This document shows positions 58,326-64,000 of a stretch of 64,000 nt of DNA, in pieces. Origin of the DNA: Eubacterium sp. (GTDB taxonomy: Bacteria; Bacillota; Clostridia; Acetivibrionales; DSM-1351). Location of the stretch: NCBI GenBank assembly GCA_029266335.1, contig JAQSXC010000001.1:1-64000 (forward strand), written 5' to 3'. Position 1 is the first letter of the stretch, and each line of letters opens with the position of its first letter. The notes below the pieces were generated by a model. The model was not told where the DNA came from and searched no databases. It saw only the letters and a list, made by a program, of their open reading frames with translations. Both the position numbers and the translations under genes were made by a program.

Positions 58326-59282
58326 GTGCTTGCTGCCAAAAAATATAATTTGCAAGGAATTATTAGCTATAATACCTATTCATCGGGTGAAATGAAGGAT
58401 TGCAAATTTGATAAATACAATGAAATCGTTATTGGAGAGCAATCGTTTATTCCAAGCTATAAAAAGCCTGACGAGAGAAAGAAGGATAACAAGGCAATAG
58501 CCTTTTATGAAAATGGCAATATAAAAAGCATTGCACTGGAAGAAAGGAAAGAGGTTTCGACCTCCATTGGGATTATTTGCGCCGAATTAATCACCTTTTA
58601 TGAAGATGGGAAGGTAGACAGTTTATTTCCTCTTAACGGGCAGATTGGCTTTGGCTGGTCGGAGGAGGATGAAGAACAACTTCTGGAGGAACTGAATTTC
58701 GATTTTCCCTTTGCCAGTTTTAAAACCAAGATAATCGGTATTCGGTTTTATAGCAGCGGAAGCTTGAAAAGCTTGATCCTATGGCCTAAAAAAAGAATAG
58801 ATATAAATACTCCCATAGGGATTTATCCCGCAAGGATCGGATTCAGATTATATGAAGACGGATCACTGGAATCTTTTGAACCTGCTGTTCCTGTTGAAAT
58901 AGAAAGCAGTATCGGAACTGTTATTGCATTTGATCAGAATGCCATAGGTATGGATGCAGATTTTAATTCGGTCAGATTTTATCCCGATGGAAGACTACAG
59001 TCCTTAAGTACCAACAGTGATATAGTTGTAAACACGAAATCGGTGACAGAGAGGACAATTATTTACCAGCAGTTGAGGCTTGATATGCTGACAAATGAAA
59101 TGGTTAAGGTACCAATAATAATTTCGTTTTATCAGAATCAGGTTACGATTGATAATGCGGTTGAAAAGCAGACATTTTCCATATGTGATTCAAAATTCCT
59201 GTTTTTGCATGACGGAAGCTATATGGAGAAAAAATGCAGTCCTGGAAGTGATTGTTCGGGATGCGGCGCATCATGCATGTGA
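58326..59282 (+). CDS. unrecognised repeat protein with four-cysteine tail, anf operon
   Basis: The 318-residue protein carries at least five repeats of the type FYENGNIKSI, FYEDGKVDSL, FYSSGSLKSL, LYEDGSLESF and FYPDGRLQSL (around residues 60, 91, 141, 175 and 218), a MORN_2/YwqK-like beta-hairpin repeat, so an elongated beta-sheet is likely. The last 15 residues contain C304, C310, C313 and C317 (CX5CX2CX3C), a possible Fe-S or metal site. There is no signal peptide. The start is GTG 58326 with AAGGGGTG upstream. It lies between the flavoprotein and anfO genes, which points to a role in Fe-only nitrogenase maturation, not shown for any relative that I know. Confidence 0.7.
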   Translation: MLAAKKYNLQGIISYNTYSSGEMKDCKFDKYNEIVIGEQSFIPSYKKPDERKKDNKAIAFYENGNIKSIALEERKEVSTSIGIICAELITFYEDGKVDSLFPLNGQIGFGWSEEDEEQLLEELNFDFPFASFKTKIIGIRFYSSGSLKSLILWPKKRIDINTPIGIYPARIGFRLYEDGSLESFEPAVPVEIESSIGTVIAFDQNAIGMDADFNSVRFYPDGRLQSLSTNSDIVVNTKSVTERTIIYQQLRLDMLTNEMVKVPIIISFYQNQVTIDNAVEKQTFSICDSKFLFLHDGSYMEKKCSPGSDCSGCGASCM

Positions 59283-59405
59283 CAGTTCATCCGGAGACAT
59301 CGAAAAATACTTATTTCGGAGAAATGGTAAAATATTGAAATATTAATGAAAGGGGGCCGGGTCCATGCCAATACTTTCTTGGCAGTTTATGTTGCAGGTA
59401 GAGAC

Positions 59406-60023
59406 ATGGATATATTTATGGAGATAGCTGTGTTGGTTAATTCAGAGGGTAGTACATCAGGATTTGATAAAGACGGGAGCTTACGGGTATATTCAAAGGT
59501 CAATTGTGAATGGACTGTAGTCAGGTGTATGGAATATAACACTGGTATTATCTCGGATTCCTTGACTTTGCATAGAAGAATTAATGAAATCTGTGGCTGG
59601 CTGGAAAATTGCAAAATCATAGTTGTAAACCGCATCCGGGGGATTCACTATATTGCTTTTGAAGAGAAACAGATATCCATGTTGGAAATAAAAGGCGTCC
59701 CGGAGACTTTTCTGGATGATATAAGGGAATGTGTGCAGCACTATAGAACCGGTAAGGAAATACCCATGGAGCATAAAGCTATCTTTGAGCTTCGGCCAGG
59801 TGTTTTTCACACAGACCTTCGTGCGGTTATGAATGGCAGCACTTCCTACAATTCAAAGCAAATTCTGGTGCCTTTCTTAAAAAAACAGGAATACAGTTTA
59901 CTTGAAATCATATGCGACCATGTTCCAAAGTGGTTGGAGAATGAACAAAATGAGCTGAGTATAAGGTTATCGGTAGAAAAATTTAAGGACTGTATGAAAG
60001 TCAGAATCTACCCGTCAAAATAG
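59406..60023 (+). CDS. anfO: Fe-only nitrogenase accessory protein AnfO
   Basis: The ~206-residue protein matches the AnfO family: N-terminal MEIAVLVNSEG strand, RVYSKVNCEWTVVR, CGWLENCKIIVVNRIRGIHY and a C-terminal VPFLK-like core before the last 50 residues. AnfO proteins are needed for full activity of Fe-only nitrogenase in Azotobacter and Rhodobacter; the molecular task is unsettled. ATG 59406 is favoured because AGGTAGAG lies before it, while the ATG at 59346 has no ribosome site. It is located right after the four-cysteine protein and before nifB. Confidence 0.88.
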   Translation: MDIFMEIAVLVNSEGSTSGFDKDGSLRVYSKVNCEWTVVRCMEYNTGIISDSLTLHRRINEICGWLENCKIIVVNRIRGIHYIAFEEKQISMLEIKGVPETFLDDIRECVQHYRTGKEIPMEHKAIFELRPGVFHTDLRAVMNGSTSYNSKQILVPFLKKQEYSLLEIICDHVPKWLENEQNELSIRLSVEKFKDCMKVRIYPSK

Positions 60024-60101
60024 ATGTGCCTGGCATATAAAAAAGACAAGCGGTTTCAGTTTGGGAATAACACTAAAGTATGTCGCACAGAGGAGGGAAT
60101 T

Positions 60102-60980
60102 ATGTTGATAACAGATCAATTAATAGAACGGAAAACAGATAATCAGGCATCAGATTTTATTTTCTTTAACACAAAAATGAAGCAAAAAACTATGACACAT
60201 CCATGTTATAACGGCTGTAACCATGAAAATGCCAGAATACACCTCCCTGTTGCGCCAAAGTGCAATATACAGTGCAATTATTGTGTGAGGAAGTTTGACT
60301 GTGTTAATGAGAGCCGACCGGGGGTTGCAACCAGAATAATAAGCCCGGGTGAAGCACTGGAAAAATACATAGAAGTGAAGAAAACCATGGCAAATCTGTC
60401 TGTGGTAGGCATTGCAGGTCCGGGGGATGCTCTGTGTGATTTTGAAAATACAAGAAAGACACTGCAGCTTATCAAAGAGTATGATTCGGATATTACCTTC
60501 TGTTTGTCTACCAACGGTTTGATGCTGCCCAACCATGCAGATGAGCTTGAGGCTCTAGGCGTCAGCCATGTTACTGTCACAATTAATGCAGTTGATCCTG
60601 AAATATCTGCAAGGATTTATAAATATGTCAGATATGAAGGTGTCGAGTATGCCGGATATAAGGCAGGAGCTTTACTCCTCAAAAACCAGTTGACGGGATT
60701 GAACAGATTAACAGAAAAAGGAATTGTATGTAAAGTCAATATTGTAGTTCTGAAGGGAATAAATGATTTTCATATACCTGAAATTGCAAAAACCGTTAAG
60801 CAATCAGGGTGCTATATTGTTAATATCATGCCGTTAATTCCGGTTCAGGGAAGTGAATTTGAACATCTTCCAAAGGCAACCACTGAGGAAATTATGAAAC
60901 TTCGAAAAGAATGCGGCCGGTTGATTCTGCAGATGCAGCATTGCAGACAGTGCAGGGCTGATGCTGTGGGAAGCTTATAA
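60102..60980 (+). CDS. nifB: nitrogenase cofactor biosynthesis radical SAM enzyme NifB
   Basis: NifB fuses two 4Fe clusters and inserts the central carbide, using SAM, to make the [8Fe-9S-C] precursor. The radical SAM ligands C54, C58 and C61 (APKCNIQCNYC), C35 for the K-cluster side (HPCYNGC), and the C-terminal HCRQCRADAVG are visible. The 292-residue length shows the stand-alone form without a C-terminal NifX domain. GAGGAGGG lies 6 nt before ATG 60102. A dedicated nifB in the anf operon, without nifE/nifN, matches the view that FeFe cofactor maturation needs little beyond NifB, homocitrate and the AnfDGK scaffold. Confidence 0.94.
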   Translation: MLITDQLIERKTDNQASDFIFFNTKMKQKTMTHPCYNGCNHENARIHLPVAPKCNIQCNYCVRKFDCVNESRPGVATRIISPGEALEKYIEVKKTMANLSVVGIAGPGDALCDFENTRKTLQLIKEYDSDITFCLSTNGLMLPNHADELEALGVSHVTVTINAVDPEISARIYKYVRYEGVEYAGYKAGALLLKNQLTGLNRLTEKGIVCKVNIVVLKGINDFHIPEIAKTVKQSGCYIVNIMPLIPVQGSEFEHLPKATTEEIMKLRKECGRLILQMQHCRQCRADAVGSL

Positions 60981-61008
60981 AGAGGCTTATAAAGAAGCTT
61001 ATAAAGAA
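60973..61008 (+). repeat. three tandem 12-bp repeats at the nifB stop codon
   Basis: GCTTATAAAGAG, GCTTATAAAGAA and GCTTATAAAGAA follow one another, and the TAA of nifB (60978-60980) lies in the first unit. Each unit also holds an in-frame TAA, so copy-number change does not extend the protein. Confidence 0.75.
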
Positions 61009-61070
61009 GCCTTGTGTGCCTTTTATATTATAATTTATGTAAAATTGTCGAGGTATAATTATAAAAACAT

Positions 61071-61099
61071 TTGTAAATTAACATAAATTTTTATATAAT
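61071..61099 (+). promoter_or_regulatory. promoter of the 46-codon small gene
   Basis: TTGTAA (61071-61076), a 17-bp spacer and TATAAT (61094-61099), about 32 nt before the start codon. Confidence 0.6.
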
Positions 61100-61130
61100 A
61101 GCATTAATCATTTTAAAAGGAGGGTAGATC

Positions 61131-61271
61131 ATGGCAAATGTTGTTGGTACTATTATGACTAATAAACAGTGGAAATACAGCAGTTCCGTTGTAAAAAGCG
61201 CAATTTTGGGATTTGACGGGAGAAGTATGTCCATTTTTAGAATAAGTACCGACGATTGTATAAAACCATGA
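61131..61271 (+). CDS. 46-residue small protein of unknown function
   Basis: ATG 61131 is preceded by AAAAGGAGGG at the ideal distance and by its own promoter, and a terminator follows at 61339. The product is MANVVGTIMTNKQWKYSSSV, then a basic/hydrophobic stretch, FDGRSMSIFRISTDD and a C-terminal CIKP. No transmembrane segment or double-glycine leader is obvious; the single Cys lies four residues from the end. It was not recognised as a family. Possible roles include a small regulator, a signalling peptide precursor or a host-interaction peptide. Confidence 0.6.
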   Translation: MANVVGTIMTNKQWKYSSSVVKSAILGFDGRSMSIFRISTDDCIKP

Positions 61272-61338
61272 TTCTATGTCTTTTAATTAGCTGCGTTCAT
61301 TATGTATGAATTTGTATTGCTAATATGCTAAGATTTTC

Positions 61339-61373
61339 AAGACTTAAGGTTTATACTTTAAGTCTTTTATTTT
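61339..61373 (+). terminator. terminator after the small gene
   Basis: AAGACTTAA (61339-61347) pairs with TTAAGTCTT (61358-61366), followed by TTATTTT. Confidence 0.75.
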
Positions 61374-61505
61374 GCTGATTTTTAAAAATATACGATATAC
61401 TCTCTTATAAGCCTTTAAATATTTACTTTTTTAATTTTTATTAATGAAGTATGAGACAGGGGCTTATTTTTATTTGCAAAAATTAAATAAATCAATTTTG
61501 GGAGT

Positions 61506-61652
61506 ATGAATATGAGTATTGCTGATAAATTTAAAAAAAATATAACAATAAATTATGTATATAACTTTTCACAATTAAATGTTACTTCTGCTATCTGGGG
61601 TTTATATCTGGTTTTTAAGGGAGGAAATGACAATGATAGAGTTAGCTTTTAA
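61506..61652 (+). pseudogene. remnant of an MFS transporter N-terminus
   Basis: A 48-codon frame with GGGAG just before the tandem in-frame ATG codons (61506, 61512) encodes a stretch around NITINYVYNF, LTS-type NVTSAIWGLYLVFKG, which is the usual first helix of clostridial multidrug MFS transporters. It then runs into the ABC-F gene in another frame and stops. It is read as a decayed transporter gene cut by deletion; it could alternatively serve as a leader frame coupled to the ABC-F gene. Confidence 0.6.
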
Positions 61653-63525
61653 TAAATTACAAAAATACTATGGAGCAAATAAAATTTTAGAGGATATAAC
61701 CTTTGAAATCCATACCTTTGAGAAAGTAGGCATTGTAGGATGTAATGGGTGTGGGAAAAGTACACTTCTAAAAATAATTATGGGTGTTGAGGCTTACGAC
61801 AGCGGGATGCTGTCAATTAAAAGGGGAGCAACCCTTGGATATCTTGAGCAGATGCCGGATTATCCAGACGGTTTTAAGGTTATTGATGTGTTAAATACAG
61901 CCTTTGTAAAGGTTGATACCTTGCATAAAGAATTGGAGTTATTGGAGAACAAACTGTCAGCAGGTGACCAATCAAATATGGATAGGATACTGGATAACTA
62001 TTCTCAGCTTCAGGCTCTTTACGAGAGTTTAGGCGGGTATGAAAAAGAAGAAAAATTGAGCAAGGTTTGTATAGGGCTCAAGATTAATGATAAATTCAAA
62101 GAAAAATTATTTTCGCAATTAAGCGGAGGCGAAAAAACCACGATTATGCTTGGCAAAATACTTCTGCAAGGCCCGGATATATTATTGCTGGATGAACCTT
62201 CCAATCACTTGGATTTAGATACGATGGAATGGCTTGAGAATTATCTTAAACAGTATAGAGGAGTGGTTATAATAGTATCACACGATCGATACTTTTTGGA
62301 TGCAACAGTTACAAAAATAATTGAGATTGAGGATATGTCATCAAAAGTCTATGAGGGTAATTATACTTCATTTACCAAAGAGAAGGAAATGCAGCTGCAG
62401 CTTCAAATGGATGCCTTCCTGGAGCAACAGAAAAAGATCAGAACTATGGAAAAGTCTATTGCCCAGTTAAGAGATTGGGGAAGAAGAGGGGACAATGCCA
62501 AGTTTTTCAGGAGAGCGGCCAGTATGCAAAAGCTGTTGGATAAGGTTGAAAGAATAGATAAGCCCCAGCTGGAAAGAGAAAGTATCAGTATTAGTGCCAA
62601 TAACACAGGCAGGTCAGGGAATGATGTTGTTATAGTTAAGGACTTATGCAAGAGTTATGGTGAAAAAGTATTATTGGATAAAGCGGATTTGCTCATTAGA
62701 AATAGAGAAGCTGTAGCGTTAATAGGTGCTAATGGCTGCGGAAAATCCACGATGATAAAGATTTTACTGGGAATGGAGGAAGCAGATAACGGAACTGCAG
62801 CACCGGGAAGTTCTGTAGTAATTGGATATTTGCCGCAGAATATAGCCTTTGAGGATGAGAATATGACCATATTGGAATGTTTTAGAGAAGATAAAGCAAT
62901 ATCCGAAGAAAAGGCAAGACAATATCTTGCAAAGTATATGTTTTTAGGAGAAAGGGTTTTTAGAAAGGTCGGATGTCTTTCAGGTGGTGAAAGGAGTAGA
63001 TTAAAACTGGCTATGCTTATGTTTGCTGATGTAAATTTACTGATTCTGGACGAGCCCACAAACCATCTGGATATTGATTCAAGAGAGGAATTGGAAGACT
63101 TTCTGAAAGAATTTAATGGTACGCTGTTATTTATATCTCATGACAGATATTTTATAAATAATATTGCCTGCAGAGTGGTAGAGTTATCTCATGGTTCACT
63201 TATTTCCTACAACGGCAATTATGAATACTATAAAGAAAAGATAATGCAGCGTGATAGTACACAAAAAATAAAAATTGAACCTGATGACAAAAATAAAGAT
63301 AAAATCATTAAAGAAAAAATATCTAAATCTGTTAATGCTGACGGCAAGGAGCTGCAGAAACTTAAATTGGAGAAAGAAATAGAAAAGATGGAAGAGAGTT
63401 TAAAAGCAGTAGAAGAGGAAATTGAGCAATACTGCTGTAACTATGAGAAAGTCAATTATTTATATAGTCAAAGGCAAGAGTTACAGAAGTGTATTGATAG
63501 ACTGATGGAAGAGTACTTTGGCTAA
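61633..63525 (+). CDS. ABC-F family ATPase (ribosome-associated, possible resistance factor)
   Basis: The 630-residue protein has two ABC domains and no membrane segment: Walker A GCNGCGKST (~36) and GANGCGKST, signatures LSGGEKT and LSGGERS, Walker B LLLDEPSNHLD and LILDEPTNHLD, joined by a charged linker with KFFRRAASMQKLLDK, and a C-terminal coiled coil. ABC-F proteins bind the ribosomal E site and either aid translation or protect from antibiotics. GGGAGG is 8 nt before ATG 61633. The preceding MFS remnant hints at a former efflux/resistance locus. Assignment to a resistance subgroup is not possible here. Confidence 0.9.
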   Translation: MIELAFNKLQKYYGANKILEDITFEIHTFEKVGIVGCNGCGKSTLLKIIMGVEAYDSGMLSIKRGATLGYLEQMPDYPDGFKVIDVLNTAFVKVDTLHKELELLENKLSAGDQSNMDRILDNYSQLQALYESLGGYEKEEKLSKVCIGLKINDKFKEKLFSQLSGGEKTTIMLGKILLQGPDILLLDEPSNHLDLDTMEWLENYLKQYRGVVIIVSHDRYFLDATVTKIIEIEDMSSKVYEGNYTSFTKEKEMQLQLQMDAFLEQQKKIRTMEKSIAQLRDWGRRGDNAKFFRRAASMQKLLDKVERIDKPQLERESISISANNTGRSGNDVVIVKDLCKSYGEKVLLDKADLLIRNREAVALIGANGCGKSTMIKILLGMEEADNGTAAPGSSVVIGYLPQNIAFEDENMTILECFREDKAISEEKARQYLAKYMFLGERVFRKVGCLSGGERSRLKLAMLMFADVNLLILDEPTNHLDIDSREELEDFLKEFNGTLLFISHDRYFINNIACRVVELSHGSLISYNGNYEYYKEKIMQRDSTQKIKIEPDDKNKDKIIKEKISKSVNADGKELQKLKLEKEIEKMEESLKAVEEEIEQYCCNYEKVNYLYSQRQELQKCIDRLMEEYFG

Positions 63526-63572
63526 GAAATAAAAGTATATTATATTGCTATAATGTAATGTAGGTTTATGTG

Positions 63573-63618
63573 AAAACCCCATCCGAACCTGAGGTGATAG
63601 AGCCGGATGGGGTTTTTA
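63573..63618 (+). terminator. terminator after the ABC-F gene
   Basis: AAAACCCCATCCG (63573-63585) pairs with CGGATGGGGTTTT (63604-63616), followed by further T. Confidence 0.85.
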
Positions 63619-63713
63619 TTTCTATAAATAAAGATCTATATATAGTTATTACAAATTATGTAGATTAATGGTAAAATTACGTTAAAAATGAAAATTTCTA
63701 AGGAGAAATATTT

Positions 63714-64000
63714 ATGAAAAAAGTTATATTAAGTTTAATTTTGTCTATTATTTTTCTTGAAACATTATCAGTTCTATCTTTTGCAGCAGGCATAGTTGAA
63801 GAAAATCCTAAAGCAAAAATATATATTGACTGTAAAGAAGTAAAGTTTATAAATATCCCAATTAAGGTTAATGGGGAATTTCTGGTTGAAGCTAACGATT
63901 TACTTTCTAAACTTGGAATCTCCGATAGTAAGCATATTAACTTTGATGAAAACAGAAAAAGTCTGACAATAATTTATGGCAATTCCAAAGTTAATATGTT
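63714..64000 (+). CDS. secreted stalk-domain protein, 3' end outside the window
   Basis: The first 95 codons are present. A signal peptide (MKKVILSLILSIIFLETLSV, cleavage near SFAAG) is followed by a copper-amine-oxidase-N-type stalk domain (KIYIDCKEVKF, LLSKLGISDSKHINFDENRK). AAGGAG precedes ATG 63714 by 7 nt. The functional domain beyond the edge is not visible. It is the third stalk-domain protein in this window. Confidence 0.8.
   Translation, partial: MKKVILSLILSIIFLETLSVLSFAAGIVEENPKAKIYIDCKEVKFINIPIKVNGEFLVEANDLLSKLGISDSKHINFDENRKSLTIIYGNSKVNM

Overview
The window looks like an AT-rich, mesophilic, cellulolytic and diazotrophic clostridium of the Ruminiclostridium / Clostridium papyrosolvens type. 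This is inferred from gene content, not from a marker gene. The support is a secreted GH5 endoglucanase with a type I dockerin (cellulosome), several hemicellulose oligosaccharide loci run by YesM/YesN two-component systems, strong AGGAGG ribosome sites, and a complete iron-only nitrogenase (anf) operon. No rRNA, tRNA, CRISPR array or intact transposable element was seen.

Layout. 1-3.8 kb: end of a membrane-protein gene, a stand-alone C-terminal cysteinyl-tRNA synthetase-like gene (minus strand), truA and an MnmD-type tRNA methyltransferase. 4.0-15.5 kb: a GH43 beta-xylosidase divergent from an AraC regulator, a YesM/YesN pair, an LplB/YtcP/LplA-type sugar ABC transporter and the GH5-dockerin cellulase. 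15.5-22.2 kb: a gene-free stretch with a candidate structured RNA, a B12-type radical SAM protein, a TerC-like membrane protein, two secreted stalk-domain proteins (beta-helix and Kelch) and a small membrane protein. 22.3-36.5 kb: one same-strand locus: sugar-binding lipoprotein, two permeases, GH31 alpha-xylosidase, GH94 phosphorylase, IlvD/Edd sugar-acid dehydratase, sensor kinase, GH43 and response regulator. The GH94-dehydratase pair suggests phosphorolysis of an aldobionic acid and dehydration of the released aldonate. 36.5-41.6 kb: a TetR regulator followed by lon and ftsH, with matching operator-like sequences before tetR and before lon.

42-49.4 kb: an XRE regulator, two divergent BtrH-like proteins, a GT2 glycosyltransferase whose 5' end is interrupted at a G7 tract, and on the minus strand a KAS III enzyme with two small STAS-like paralogs. 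A well-conserved cyclic-di-GMP-I riboswitch lies upstream of the KAS III gene.

49.6-61 kb: the nitrogenase region. A minus-strand regulator fuses an excisionase-type HTH to a molybdate-binding-like (COG1910) domain. It is divergent from anfH-nifI1-nifI2-anfD-anfG-anfK, a class I glutamine amidotransferase, a NimA/PNPOx-like flavoprotein, an unrecognised repeat protein with a four-cysteine tail, anfO and a dedicated nifB. The anfH gene has a consensus sigma-A promoter and a leader of about 510 nt. A likely reading is that the regulator senses molybdate and permits anf expression only when Mo is scarce, that NifI1/NifI2 control the enzyme by nitrogen status, and that NifB, AnfO and perhaps the unknown accessory proteins mature the FeFe cofactor.

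61-64 kb: a 46-codon small gene with its own promoter and terminator, an MFS-transporter remnant, an ABC-F ATPase and the start of another secreted stalk-domain protein. The strongest candidates for undescribed biology are the accessory genes of the anf operon and the c-di-GMP riboswitch-KAS III-STAS locus.
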